From positions 128,467 to 192,466 of the forward strand of contig NZ_KE557274.1 of assembly GCF_000442255.1 (NCBI RefSeq): a DNA stretch of 64,000 nucleotides, in the 5' to 3' direction. This stretch comes from Salipiger mucosus DSM 16094. GTDB taxonomy: Bacteria > Pseudomonadota > Alphaproteobacteria > Rhodobacterales > Rhodobacteraceae. Numbering within the stretch: position 1 is the first letter of the stretch; each line of letters opens with the position of its first letter. Under the pieces are notes generated by a model. It saw only the letters and a list, made by a program, of their open reading frames with translations. It did no database searches and was not told the origin of the DNA. A program made the position numbers and the translations under genes. Below, piece by piece: positions 42,423-51,598 of this stretch.

Positions 42423-45101
42423 TTATAGAATAAAGTCATCTTGCGCAAGGTCCGAAACCTGCAAGTCACTCAGGAAGACAACGTCGACATTCTCGGCGGC
42501 CTCCCCGGCGAACGCTTCTGGTGACAAGGATACCACGACGTGGTCGTTCGACTGCCGTAGAATAACGTCGCCAGCTTCCCAGGCGCCGACACCAGATCCG
42601 GCCAACAGGTCTGCGATGTCCAGGACGTCCTCTCCCGGCGTGAAGTCGGTCACGAAATCGATCTCGCCCGATGTGTCCGCGAAAACGAACCGGTCTTCCC
42701 CTCCACCGCCTGCCATGGTGTCGCTTCCTGCGCCGCCATCCAGGACGTTGTCGAAGGCGTTCCCCCAGAGCGAGTTGTCATCGGAACTTCCCTGCAGATC
42801 GGACTTCCCTGCCATGTTCATCAGGCGGCCCGTCTCAACATTCTCCGACACCAGGTGACTTCCACAGCCGACGAAATAGATCGCGTCGTTGCCTTCACCT
42901 GTCCTCTCGACGACGACATCGCGCTCGTTGTCGACGACATAGACATCATCACCGGCACCACCGGCCATCCTGTCGGCCCATGTGCCGCCATCCAACCGGT
43001 CGTTGCCGGCCCCACCACTGATCGTGTCGTGACCTCCGCCGCTGGAAATCATGTCATCGTCCGCGCCGCCCGAGATCTCGTCGTGTCCGGTGCGTCCCCA
43101 GAGCCTGTCGTTGCCAGCATTCCCGAGAAGCGTGTCGTTGCCCTGGTTTCCAAGCACGCGGTCATTGCCGTCCTGCCCACGGATGAGATCGTCTCCGACC
43201 CACCCAAAGAGCAGATCGTCGCCATCGTCACCGTTGATCGTGTCGTTTCCGTCTCCGCCAAGGATCGTGTCGGCGCCCCTGCCACCAACGGCCGCGTCAT
43301 GTCCATCCTGACCGACGATGCGGTCGTCCCCCGAGCCGCCTTGCAGGTAATCGTCACCACCGCCACCGACCAGGTAGTCATCGCCGGCGCCGCCCAGAAC
43401 CCGGTCATCTCCGAAGTCGGCGAAGATCGTGTTGGCCGCCTCGTTCCCGAAAAGAGCATCGTCGCCCTGCCCCGCGATGATGTGCTCGATGCCACCCTCG
43501 ATGCTCAGGGTGCCACCGGAAATCCTGGAATCGTAACCGTCCCGAAGGCTGATGACATTCGGATGCGGACTGGCGGCCGCATTGATGATGTCGTCCGAAC
43601 CCACGGTATCGGACAGACGTCCCCTGGAAGCGTCCTCGGCCAACATTTTCCGGAAGTCGGCGGTGTAGAAGTACTGGTCACTTGTACTGGTCTCGTCCCC
43701 CATGAAGGTGAGACTCACGGACTCCGCGGGCACGTTGACCTCGTCCCCGGTCTCCATGTCGACAGCTTTCACCGTCCAGGTGCCGGCGGAACTCTCCGAC
43801 CAGAACGCATTGGTGTAGTAGTCGAACTGATCGACGCCGGAGCTGCTCTGGCCGGACAGGAAAACCGACTCCGTGCCATCCGGAGACACCAGCTTGTAAG
43901 CGACGTCCGCGTTGCCGACCTGAAGCCCTTCCGGAGACCCGGCACTTGCCCAGTCGATGGTGATCCGGACGTGCTGGATGTCGATTTCCTTTGCCACGTC
44001 GGTCTCAACCTGGTTTCCGTAGCCGCCAGCTGATGCTCCGGTGACCTCAACCTGGTTCCCGGAGACACCCTGCTCGAGCCAGTTCCGGGCCAAGGCTGTC
44101 GCCGCGCCGGCATCCACGCCCCCGAACCCGTAGGAGTTGCTGAAGGTCATCCCGCCGCCGTTCCAGGTGCCACCACCGTTGGTTTCCCAACCTTCCCGGT
44201 CGCTGTGCAGATATCGAGACGACAGGGCGAGGATCTCCTGGACGTCGCGCCACCCGAGATCCGGATTGGCCTCGAGCATCAGAGCCGCGACCCCCGAGGT
44301 CACCGGAGCCGCCGCGGATGTGCCTCCACCGGCCACCACGCGCCCGTCGTGCTGGATGACCACATTTGTCCCCGGCGCGCTGACAAGAATGCCGGCGCCC
44401 TGCGAGCTGCTTGGCGCCATCGCGCCACCCTGCATGTAGTTGCCGACGGCGATGGTGCCTTCATCGACCTTCATGCTGTGCGTCGGCATGGTACTGCCGT
44501 CGGGATCGTAGTTGTTCCCGGCCGCGAACACGATGACCGTCCCGAGACCATCGCGCCCTTCCATCAGTGCCTGGTCGATGATGTTTTCATAGTTCTCCGC
44601 ATAAAAACGGGACTCGTAGGACCCGCCGTAGGCGCCGTCGAACCCCCATGAGTTGTTAAATACATCCGAGTTCAGGGCCCCTTCGCGAAAGGCTTGCTCG
44701 ATGCCGTCACTGTCCCCGAACCTGACCTTCTGCCCGGCCCAGTCGGACCCGAAGGCAACACCGAGGCCGCCCTCTCCATTCCGGGCGCCGGCCGCAACGA
44801 GGGCCGTCATCGTTCCGTGATGCAGACCGGGCCCGCCGGGAAAGATCTCGTTGTCTCCCTCGTGATGATCATAGGAGAGTTCGGGCCGGTAGTTGGGCGA
44901 AAGCTCGGGGTCGGAGTGATCGAAACCGCTATCGAGCAGGCTGATCAGGACCCCGTCGCCCGAGTAGTGTTCCCAGGCGGCCGTGATGTTGATGCCGGTC
45001 GCATGCGACAGGTGCCAGGCATTGTCGAAGTAGGGCTCGTCTTCCCAGAATGTCTCGGTCGCGGTGGCGTCAGGGGTCGCTGAAGTCGTCGATGCAGGCA
45101 C
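42423..45101 (-). CDS. Secreted S8 protease with P domain and RTX repeats, copy 1
   Basis: About 892 residues from GTG 45101, chosen because it aligns with the N terminus of the tandem paralogue. Subtilisin triad: D57 in LLDSG, H95 in HHGTM, S262 in GGGTSAAAP. Then a proprotein-convertase P domain (about 375-490, ...VRITIDWASAG...NAFWSESSAGTWTV...) and many RTX nonapeptides GGxGxDxLxG (about 570-770) with a C-terminal adhesion-type end (GGAGSDTMAGGGGEDRFVF). No N-terminal signal, consistent with type I secretion by a C-terminal signal. Downstream of its paralogue; a large hairpin lies between. Confidence 0.88.
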   Translation of the reverse strand: MPASTTSATPDATATETFWEDEPYFDNAWHLSHATGINITAAWEHYSGDGVLISLLDSGFDHSDPELSPNYRPELSYDHHEGDNEIFPGGPGLHHGTMTALVAAGARNGEGGLGVAFGSDWAGQKVRFGDSDGIEQAFREGALNSDVFNNSWGFDGAYGGSYESRFYAENYENIIDQALMEGRDGLGTVIVFAAGNNYDPDGSTMPTHSMKVDEGTIAVGNYMQGGAMAPSSSQGAGILVSAPGTNVVIQHDGRVVAGGGTSAAAPVTSGVAALMLEANPDLGWRDVQEILALSSRYLHSDREGWETNGGGTWNGGGMTFSNSYGFGGVDAGAATALARNWLEQGVSGNQVEVTGASAGGYGNQVETDVAKEIDIQHVRITIDWASAGSPEGLQVGNADVAYKLVSPDGTESVFLSGQSSSGVDQFDYYTNAFWSESSAGTWTVKAVDMETGDEVNVPAESVSLTFMGDETSTSDQYFYTADFRKMLAEDASRGRLSDTVGSDDIINAAASPHPNVISLRDGYDSRISGGTLSIEGGIEHIIAGQGDDALFGNEAANTIFADFGDDRVLGGAGDDYLVGGGGDDYLQGGSGDDRIVGQDGHDAAVGGRGADTILGGDGNDTINGDDGDDLLFGWVGDDLIRGQDGNDRVLGNQGNDTLLGNAGNDRLWGRTGHDEISGGADDDMISSGGGHDTISGGAGNDRLDGGTWADRMAGGAGDDVYVVDNERDVVVERTGEGNDAIYFVGCGSHLVSENVETGRLMNMAGKSDLQGSSDDNSLWGNAFDNVLDGGAGSDTMAGGGGEDRFVFADTSGEIDFVTDFTPGEDVLDIADLLAGSGVGAWEAGDVILRQSNDHVVVSLSPEAFAGEAAENVDVVFLSDLQVSDLAQDDFIL

Positions 45102-45169
45102 GTCTGAACACTTTCTATGGTGGTTCAGATACCCTACCGGGCAAAGGTGCAATCATGGTTTACGCGGCA

Positions 45170-45209
45170 CCACACCCTTGGGGAGACATCTGCCTCCCCA
45201 AGGGTGTGG
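45170..45209 (-). terminator. 16-bp perfect hairpin between the two RTX protease genes
   Basis: CCACACCCTTGGGGAG-N8-CTCCCCAAGGGTGTGG. 23 bp after the stop of the upstream protease and about 70 bp before the next start. No U-run follows, so it may be a partial terminator or an mRNA-stability element setting different levels of the two proteases. Confidence 0.6.
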
Positions 45210-45232
45210 TCACGTCAGAGCACGAAGTCGCT

Positions 45233-47887
45233 CTACTGGATGCCGGAGAGCGAGATCCCGGTCAGGATCGCGACGTTCACGTCACCGGAGACATCTCCTT
45301 CATAGGCGTCAGCGGACATCCATACTTCGACGTTACCGTCGGCCTCGGTCAGCCAGATGTCGGAGGACTCCCATGGATCGGTCGCCGTATCTGCGAGGAT
45401 CGCGTCCAGGTCGATGTCGTCGATCCCGGTCTCGAAATCGACGATGTAGTCGGTCTCTCCCGATGCATCCGTGAATTCGAAGGTATCCGCACCCCCGCCG
45501 CCGCGGAGCGTGTCGCTGCCGACACCGCCGCTCAGGACGTTGTCGTAATCATTCCCCCAGATCGAGTTGTCTCCCAGCCCGCCATGGAGTTCGGCGTTGC
45601 CTGCGGAGTCGAACAGGCGGCCGGTCTCGACATGGTCGCCGACATCGAAGGATCCTGACCCCAGGATATACATCGCATCGTTGCCCTCTCCGGCTTGTTC
45701 GATGACCTGGTCCCCCTCATCGTCGACCACGTAGACGTCATTCCCGGTGCCACCCGACATCGAGTCCTGGCCGGTCCCGCCGTCCAGCCTGTCATTCCCC
45801 TCCTGCCCGAGCAGAGTGTCATTTCCCGTTCCGCCATCGAGGGAGTCGTTGCCCAGCGCGCCTTGGAGATGGTCCGCTCCGGAATCTCCCCAGATGCGGT
45901 CATGTCCGTCCCACCCGGAAATCCCGTCATTGCCGCGGCCGCCGAAAATCCGGTCGCCCCCGTTCCCACCATTGATCGAGTCGATGCCCTGCCATCCGAA
46001 AATCAGGTCGTCACCGCTACCACCATTGAGTTGGTCGAAACCATCACCGCCAAGAATGGTGTCATTGCCGGAATCTCCATGAACATAGTCATTTCCGTAT
46101 CCGGCGACGATCCGGTCATTCCCGGAGCCGCCGTAGATGTTGTCATCGCCGCGAGCAGCGACGATGTAGTCTCCTCCACCGTTCCCGTTGATCGTGTCGT
46201 CGCCGAAATCCGCAAAGATGGTGTTCGCCTGCCCGTTTCCGTCGAGACCGTCATTGCCGGCCCCCGCGATGATATGCTCGATGCCGCCTTCAACGGTGAG
46301 CTCGCCACCGGAGATCGTGCTGGCGGCCCCGTTCCGGATGTCGATCTGGTTGTTGTCCGACGAGGCGGAGGTGTTCACGATGTCCTTCAGGCCGGAGGCA
46401 TCATTCAGAGTTCCTCTCGAGGCATCCTCGGCGACCATTGCGGCGAAATCCTCGGTGAAGAAGTACTGGTCATTCTGCGATGTCTCGTCTCCGAGGAAGG
46501 TCATCTCGATGTTGCTGACCTCGACATCCAAGGGGTCCCCGGTGTCCTGGTGCACGACGTCCACGGTCCAAGTTCCTGCGGAGCCTTCCGACCAGAAGGC
46601 ATTGCTGCCGAACTCGAAGACCATGGAATCCGAGCCATAGCTGCGGCCCTCGACAATGACCGACTCTGTCCCGTTCGGTGACGTCAGTTTCAGAACGACG
46701 TCCTCCCAGGAGGTGCTTTCCCAGCTCATCTCGATGAGCGTGTGCTGGATATCGATGTCGTCCGACACATCGACCGTGAACTGTGATCCGGTCTGGGCGC
46801 CCCCGGGAGCGAAGGAGCCACTGGCGGACCGCTGCGATGCCGTCGTCCCGACGTCGAGCCAGTTGCGTGCCAGGCTTGTCGCAGCCGTGGCATCGATGGC
46901 ACCGAACCCGTAGTCGTTGCTGAAGGTCATCCCCCCGCCGTTCCAGTTTCCGGCACCATTGGTCTCCCAGCTGTCGTGATCGCTGTCTATGTAGCGGGCC
47001 GACAACGCGATGATGTCCTGCACATCCCGCCAACCGAGATCCTCGTTGGCCTCCAGCATAAGGGCGGAAACCCCGGAGACGACCGGCGCAGAAATGGAGG
47101 TCCCCGTGCCGTACTTTGTCTGGTCGCCGTCCTGCACCGGCAGACCGGTCCCAGGAGCACTGACAAGCAGGTTCGCACCGCGCCCGCTGGAGGCGTTGAT
47201 CTCGTCGGTGGCATCGTAGTTCCCGACGACAATCGTCCCGGGGTCGACTTTCAGGCTGTGGGTTGGCGCATTTGCTCCGTCCGGCGAACCGTCATTCCCG
47301 GCGGAGATCACGATCACTGTCCCGAGCCCGTCTCGGCCCTGCTGCGTCGCGTCATCGACAACGTCACCGTACCGGGTTTCGTAGTAAGGTGATTGGTAGC
47401 TGCCACCATAGGCATCCAGGAAGCTCCAGGAGTTGTTGAAGACATCGGCGTTCATGGCGCCTTCCGCGAAGGCCTCTTCCAGACCTTCGTTGGCGGCGAA
47501 GTCCACCCGCTGACCGGACCACTCGGCATTGTAGGAGATCCCGATGCCACCGATTTCGTTGTCGCCGCCGACTGCCACCTGGCTCACCATGGTGCCATGC
47601 CAGAACTCCCCGCTTCCCGGGTAGATGTCACCATCATCCTCCGCATGATCGAAGGACAGGTCAGCCCGGTAGTTTCCGCTCAGCTCGGGTGCGTCATACT
47701 TGAAACCGTTGTCCATGAAGCTGATCAGGACACCTTCCCCGGAGTAGTGCTCCCAGGCCCCTTCGATGTTGACCCCCGGAGCGTCATAAAGGTGCCAGGA
47801 CGCGCCGTGGTTCGGCTCGTCTTCCGCGAACGCCGGCGCATCCGGCCGGGCGGTGTCGTTTCCATGTGTGTCGAACGTGGTGTTCAT
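45233..47887 (-). CDS. Secreted S8 protease with P domain and RTX repeats, copy 2
   Basis: 884 residues; GGAGG 8 nt before the ATG. Subtilisin triad D59 (FMDNG), H97 (WHGTM), S264 (GTGTSISAP). P domain about residues 370-485 (IDIQHTLIEMSWEST...NAFWSEGSAGTWTVDVV) and RTX repeats about 560-760. Overall architecture identical to copy 1, so a tandem duplication that has diverged widely. It lacks a Sec signal, consistent with type I export; no ABC/MFP export genes lie in the window. First gene of the pair, divergent from the gene at 48052. Confidence 0.9.
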   Translation of the reverse strand: MNTTFDTHGNDTARPDAPAFAEDEPNHGASWHLYDAPGVNIEGAWEHYSGEGVLISFMDNGFKYDAPELSGNYRADLSFDHAEDDGDIYPGSGEFWHGTMVSQVAVGGDNEIGGIGISYNAEWSGQRVDFAANEGLEEAFAEGAMNADVFNNSWSFLDAYGGSYQSPYYETRYGDVVDDATQQGRDGLGTVIVISAGNDGSPDGANAPTHSLKVDPGTIVVGNYDATDEINASSGRGANLLVSAPGTGLPVQDGDQTKYGTGTSISAPVVSGVSALMLEANEDLGWRDVQDIIALSARYIDSDHDSWETNGAGNWNGGGMTFSNDYGFGAIDATAATSLARNWLDVGTTASQRSASGSFAPGGAQTGSQFTVDVSDDIDIQHTLIEMSWESTSWEDVVLKLTSPNGTESVIVEGRSYGSDSMVFEFGSNAFWSEGSAGTWTVDVVHQDTGDPLDVEVSNIEMTFLGDETSQNDQYFFTEDFAAMVAEDASRGTLNDASGLKDIVNTSASSDNNQIDIRNGAASTISGGELTVEGGIEHIIAGAGNDGLDGNGQANTIFADFGDDTINGNGGGDYIVAARGDDNIYGGSGNDRIVAGYGNDYVHGDSGNDTILGGDGFDQLNGGSGDDLIFGWQGIDSINGGNGGDRIFGGRGNDGISGWDGHDRIWGDSGADHLQGALGNDSLDGGTGNDTLLGQEGNDRLDGGTGQDSMSGGTGNDVYVVDDEGDQVIEQAGEGNDAMYILGSGSFDVGDHVETGRLFDSAGNAELHGGLGDNSIWGNDYDNVLSGGVGSDTLRGGGGADTFEFTDASGETDYIVDFETGIDDIDLDAILADTATDPWESSDIWLTEADGNVEVWMSADAYEGDVSGDVNVAILTGISLSGIQ

Positions 47888-47899
47888 GGCAGGATCCTC

Positions 47900-47977
47900 C
47901 TATTCTTAACCAAGTGCACGTGGAGGTAAAGATTTCCGAAAGAAAGAAGCCGCCACAAACGCACATGTTAAGAATAG
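47900..47977. promoter_or_regulatory. Divergent control region with inverted CTATTCTTAA/TTAAGAATAG
   Basis: CTATTCTTAA at 47900-47909 and its exact inverse TTAAGAATAG at 47968-47977 face each other across the divergent 47887/48052 intergenic region; a further AAGAATAG is at 48002-48009, near TTGACA at 47993. Likely paired operators or promoters. Confidence 0.5.
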
Positions 47978-48051
47978 GTTTCAACTAATTCATTGACACG
48001 CAAGAATAGAAGGAATATCAGCCACCTACACACGAAAAGAAGGACGCCGCT

Positions 48052-48399
48052 TTGCCAGGCATCGAAGACTTCAACCCGACCGACCGTCAGTACCTTGACC
48101 TGGATGAGGTGATCGACGGCGGGACCGCGAACGACATAGCCGCCAAGCTTCACAGCATCGAGGCGGATATCCGGAAGAAACGTGACATCGAGGGCGAGAT
48201 CACCTTCGAGATGACACCGAATTCACTCTGCGCCATGTGGACGCCCGAGCACGACCCCGAGCCCGAGGTCCCCGAAGAAACGTACGAGCAAAAGGTCCAA
48301 CGCCGCCGCCAGGCCGTCTATGCCAAGCAAGTACAGCAACTCCGTAAGGCGGCTGCGGCCCTGGATATTCCGCCAGCGCCTGGCGCCACCGTTACCTGA
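48052..48399 (+). CDS. Unknown acidic protein (115 aa), TTG start
   Basis: No in-frame ATG exists before mid-gene; TTG 48052 has AAGGA 8-9 nt upstream. Acidic N-terminal part (RQYLDLDEVIDGGTANDIAA), a helix EADIRKKRDIEGEI, and a coiled-coil-like Gln/Arg C terminus. No family recognised. Shares an upstream region with the RTX protease. Confidence 0.55.
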   Translation: MPGIEDFNPTDRQYLDLDEVIDGGTANDIAAKLHSIEADIRKKRDIEGEITFEMTPNSLCAMWTPEHDPEPEVPEETYEQKVQRRRQAVYAKQVQQLRKAAAALDIPPAPGATVT

Positions 48400-48442
48400 C
48401 GAGGACGAAGCGAAGCGCCGCACGCGGCAGCCCCTGCTACCT

Positions 48443-48481
48443 ACCTGCCTTGCAGGTGCCGATTGGTCCTGCAAGGCAGGT
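48443..48481 (+). terminator. 14-bp hairpin after the 48052 gene
   Basis: ACCTGCCTTGCAGG-N11-CCTGCAAGGCAGGT, perfect arms, 45 bp after the stop. No U-run; could be a terminator or a structured leader of the next gene. Confidence 0.5.
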
Positions 48482-48530
48482 GAAATGCACGGACAAGACT
48501 ATCTGTCCCGCGTGCCACACGGAGACTGGA

Positions 48531-48773
48531 ATGCGGCAGGATTGGTTTGAACATCGCGACGAACTGGAACCAGACATGGTTTTTCGTCACCGGGATGGCA
48601 GTCTCGTGATGCTCGACCGACCTGTTCCTGGTGACGGGACCCAATGGTACGTCGCAGAGTTCTGGAACGGCTCATGGGCCTGGATGGACACCATCGTTGA
48701 GCCCGGAGACCTGCTTGAACCTGCAGAGGATCCGAAGGAACCAACGCCTGCGTCACCAATGGCACCACGCTGA
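48531..48773 (+). CDS. Small unknown protein (80 aa)
   Basis: ATG 48531 with GGAGA 6 nt upstream. Sequence MRQDWFEHRDELEPDMVFRH..., then DGTQWYVAEFWNGSWAWMD, a compact aromatic-rich beta-like domain, and a Pro/Glu tail. Convergent with kdsB. Function unknown. Confidence 0.6.
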   Translation: MRQDWFEHRDELEPDMVFRHRDGSLVMLDRPVPGDGTQWYVAEFWNGSWAWMDTIVEPGDLLEPAEDPKEPTPASPMAPR

Positions 48774-48799
48774 TCCTCCGGATGGATGACGTCGGGAAT

Positions 48800-49591
48800 T
48801 CACTCGACGCCGCGATCCGCAAGGACCGTTTCTATGATCCCGGTGTCGGTCGGATTGTTCAGCTCCCAGAACGCTTCTTCCGACTCGATCTGGACGCACC
48901 GGATCGATTGTCCGCCCTCCAGGAAACGCAGTTGCTCGAGCCCTTCATGGGCTTCCAGGGTGCCTTGGATCGTTGACGCGTAGCGAGTCAGAGCCGCACG
49001 CCGATACCCGTAAAGGCCGACATGGTGAAACACCGGCACCTCCGCTGAAGGGTCAGGTTCGCCGGCCGTGTACGGGATGACTTCCTTGGAAAAGTACAGG
49101 GCGTCCCCGTCATGGTCGAATACCACGGTCGTGCCGCCGACACGTCCTTCGGCGCGGTCGGCTTTCAGCTTCCCGAGCGCCTCGAGGCTGCAACGGAGAG
49201 CCGGTGTGGCGACATCGACGTACTCGTCCGAGAATGCATCAATGAGCGCGTGGCAGAATGCCGGCGGCGTCAGCGGAGCATCTCCCTGGAAGTTCACGAA
49301 CAGATCGTATTCAGGGAAATGTTTCGCGACGTAGGCACAGCGCTCGGTGCCATTTTCACAGTCCGTCGGCGTCATCATCGCATTCGCACCAATGCGCCGG
49401 CACTCCTCCAGGATCCTGTCGTCATCCGTGGCAACGACGACCCGGTCCACGCCCTGAACAGCCATCGCCGCACGCCACGTCCGTTCGATCAGGCTCTTCG
49501 CGACGCCCGTCGCGCCCCGGATCGGAGATAGGGGTTTTCCCGGGAAGCGGCTCGATGCATAGCGCGCAGGGATCACGATCATCGTCTTCAT
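48800..49591 (-). CDS. kdsB: 3-deoxy-manno-octulosonate cytidylyltransferase
   Basis: 263 residues, the KdsB length. N-terminal IPARYASSRFPGKPL nucleotide-binding loop, VVVATDDDRI, NGTERCAYV, VNFQGDAPL and HHVGLYGYRRAAL, all KdsB hallmarks. It activates Kdo as CMP-Kdo for lipopolysaccharide or capsule. No other Kdo or capsule gene is in the window, so this is an isolated extra copy or the only one for a plasmid-encoded glycan. SD GGAGAG precedes the ATG. Two GAGTTCGAA repeats overlap the start. Confidence 0.93.
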   Translation of the reverse strand: MKTMIVIPARYASSRFPGKPLSPIRGATGVAKSLIERTWRAAMAVQGVDRVVVATDDDRILEECRRIGANAMMTPTDCENGTERCAYVAKHFPEYDLFVNFQGDAPLTPPAFCHALIDAFSDEYVDVATPALRCSLEALGKLKADRAEGRVGGTTVVFDHDGDALYFSKEVIPYTAGEPDPSAEVPVFHHVGLYGYRRAALTRYASTIQGTLEAHEGLEQLRFLEGGQSIRCVQIESEEAFWELNNPTDTGIIETVLADRGVE

Positions 49592-49619
49592 TCGAACTCT
49601 CCATTCTAAGTTCGAACTC
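49591..49619. repeat. TTCGAACTC direct repeat overlapping kdsB start
   Basis: TTCGAACTC at 49591-49599 and again at 49611-49619, 20 bp apart, each containing a TTCGAA palindrome. Position over the ribosome-binding site and start suggests operator sites for kdsB. Confidence 0.45.
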
Positions 49620-49683
49620 GATACCGGACAGAATTTCAGACACGGTTAATTGCCGGCAACGCGGTCCTTGGCAACGAGCTGGG

Positions 49684-50421
49684 TCACTGCGCGTCCGGCC
49701 GGCTCACGGCGATCCGCCACAGCACCATTCGACTGTCTTCTTCGTACCTTGGAAAGGCGAGCATCCCCATGACGTGGGCGACCATGGGGAATTCGCTGAC
49801 ATCATCCCCTCGCGCGACCTGAAGAGTGAACGGGACCCTGAACTCGAACCATTTGCGAGCCTTCGGTCCGACAAGTCCTTCGCGAACCTTCTCGATAACT
49901 TCGCCGGCATGAGCGGAGACAAAGACGGACCCGAGATCATGATCGTCCAGACCAAGCTTTCGGATCGCGCCGTCAATATCGTCGAGAGCATCACCCGCGG
50001 CTTCTTCCAGATAGAAGTGCCCCTCCGAGCGCTCCAGGATTCGGTCGCCCAGATCCTGAAAATGATCGTCTACATTCGGGCGCCAGAAGGTGAAGATCTC
50101 CTCTACGGTGACCGCGCTCCAGGACCTCGCCTCCTGCAGTGGGACCCTTCGCAGATCGTACTCGCTGAGGACCGTGTCGCCATCCGCATCCATTGACTTG
50201 AAGAACGGGAGCTTGGTGCGGGCCCACTTGGCATGCGAGAGGTCCGATGGAAGGTCGGCACGGTCACCATCCAGGTACAGCTCACGCTTGTACCCTCCAT
50301 CGCGCCGTGGGTCCGATGTGCGCGAAGCTCCTCCCCCGGGCTCGTATTGCAAGAGCTGAGCGCCTAGAGAATTGGGCCCTGCCAACATGCAAAGCACGAC
50401 CACGACCGGAAAAATCTTCAT
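49684..50421 (-). CDS. Secreted EF-hand-containing protein
   Basis: 245 residues. Signal peptide MKIFPVVVVLCMLAGPNSLGA with cleavage after LGA. One canonical-like EF-hand loop: DADGDTVLSEYD (residues about 77-88), a calcium-binding motif. The rest is helical, acidic, with a C-terminal domain that could bind a partner (FEFRVPFTLQVARGDDVSEF). Function unknown; location after kdsB and before an HD phosphodiesterase. Confidence 0.75.
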   Translation of the reverse strand: MKIFPVVVVLCMLAGPNSLGAQLLQYEPGGGASRTSDPRRDGGYKRELYLDGDRADLPSDLSHAKWARTKLPFFKSMDADGDTVLSEYDLRRVPLQEARSWSAVTVEEIFTFWRPNVDDHFQDLGDRILERSEGHFYLEEAAGDALDDIDGAIRKLGLDDHDLGSVFVSAHAGEVIEKVREGLVGPKARKWFEFRVPFTLQVARGDDVSEFPMVAHVMGMLAFPRYEEDSRMVLWRIAVSRPDAQ

Positions 50422-50461
50422 CGCCCCCCATTCCTTCGATCATTCCATCGCCAGGTACGCA

Positions 50462-51529
50462 TCATCGCACCATCCGCAAGCAGGGATCCCCTGGCCCACG
50501 GGCGAACCACGCGCCAGATCTTCCGCGCACTATCTCCAGCCCCCGGTGATCAACGAAGTGGCTTCTGCCGGAATGCCGGGCCTCCTCTCTCCAGTTCGGG
50601 CACTCTCGACCGGCAACGGAAAGCGCGATGTCCCTAGGAGGAAGCTCGGCCTTTCCGACGTCGGTTCCGCTGTCTGCGCGGATCGCGATCCCACGCAAGG
50701 TATCAAGGTATTCCGCCCCCGGGGCGGTGGCAAAATTTCCGCAGGACACTCCCGCGATAAAGGAAGACGCCGTTTGTGCCTCGGTCGCTCCGGCGGCCTG
50801 TGGGCACTGCTCCCTCAGAAGCCTCCTCGAGAGCTCCCTCGTCGTCTCGAAGTCGACGCCCATCGAGAAGAACAGGTCGGCGTCGGAGAGGACCGCCGCG
50901 CCCGCAATTCCTTCCGGATCACGGGCAAAACACGGTGGAAGGACCGAGGGCAACCGAACATCGTTTTCGGCAACGGAGGCTTCGAGTTCGATGACATCCA
51001 TGAGCCGCATGATCGGTTGGCGTAAGCGCGCAAGGCTGGAGACGATGACCCTCCGAACAAAATGGCATTCCTCGATGCACATGCCATGCGCCAGCATCAT
51101 CTCGGCTGTCATGTCGGCCGAGCGCTTCTCTATGTCGAACTCCCCGAAATCGGCGGCACCTGCCCCGGGATGGTCCAGATCGTGCCCCAACCCGGCAATG
51201 GTAAGCAGGATGCTGGCGCGGTCAGGGTCCCTGAAGCGGCTCATGCGTCGGCTGAACAACGCTGCGATCATCGCCACGTGAAAGGCATGGGCCGGCGAAT
51301 GGAACTCGTTGCCTGTCATCGTTTCGGATACCCGCTGGGTCAGGCACTCAATGAGTGCCTTCTCCCTTGAAGCGAGAGATGGGAACCCGACGGACACAAG
51401 GACGTCCACCGCCTCCAAGACAGGGACATCATGTACCGAGTGGAAGCTTCTCTTCAGAGCCTCACGCTGAGCCCCACTCGCTGGGCGACTTCCGAAAACC
51501 TTCTCGATGTCCTCTCCGAGACCTGACAC
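50462..51529 (-). CDS. HD-type cyclic-nucleotide phosphodiesterase-like protein
   Basis: 355 residues from GTG 51529, which has AGGTGG 5 nt upstream (the open frame extends to a TTG at 51559). HSPAHAFHVAMIAALFSRR and LLTIAGLGHDLDHPGAGA form the H...HD metal site of class I PDE-like HD enzymes (PDEase_I: HNxxHA...HDxxHxG). Metal-binding aspartate in LSDADLFFS. Probably cleaves a cyclic nucleotide. Seventy bp after an unusual response regulator in the same operon. An inverted repeat overlaps the start region. Confidence 0.75.
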   Translation of the reverse strand: MSGLGEDIEKVFGSRPASGAQREALKRSFHSVHDVPVLEAVDVLVSVGFPSLASREKALIECLTQRVSETMTGNEFHSPAHAFHVAMIAALFSRRMSRFRDPDRASILLTIAGLGHDLDHPGAGAADFGEFDIEKRSADMTAEMMLAHGMCIEECHFVRRVIVSSLARLRQPIMRLMDVIELEASVAENDVRLPSVLPPCFARDPEGIAGAAVLSDADLFFSMGVDFETTRELSRRLLREQCPQAAGATEAQTASSFIAGVSCGNFATAPGAEYLDTLRGIAIRADSGTDVGKAELPPRDIALSVAGRECPNWREEARHSGRSHFVDHRGLEIVRGRSGAWFARGPGDPCLRMVR

Positions 51530-51570
51530 AATTCCCACCTGATGCGTGACTGCCCGCAAGGTGGGAATTG
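51529..51570. promoter_or_regulatory. Inverted repeat CAATTCCCACCT-N18-AGGTGGGAATTG
   Basis: Perfect 12-bp arms around the start of the phosphodiesterase gene. On the mRNA the second arm contains the AGGTGG Shine-Dalgarno, so folding would hide the ribosome-binding site. Could be a translational switch or an operator. Confidence 0.55.
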
Positions 51571-51598
51571 CTTGTTAATACCAAGGAAATCGGGCCGA

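Noticed and set aside
42800-43520. Short-period repetitive DNA resembling a repeat or CRISPR array
   Set aside because: The period is 27 bp in frame and codes the RTX nonapeptides GGxGxDxLxG; no constant repeat with variable spacers exists. The same holds for 45700-46300.
42855-44033. 392-codon plus-strand frame in the RTX protease
   Set aside because: Antisense to Asp/Gly repeats gives Val/Ile/Asp-rich pseudo-repeats without family match.
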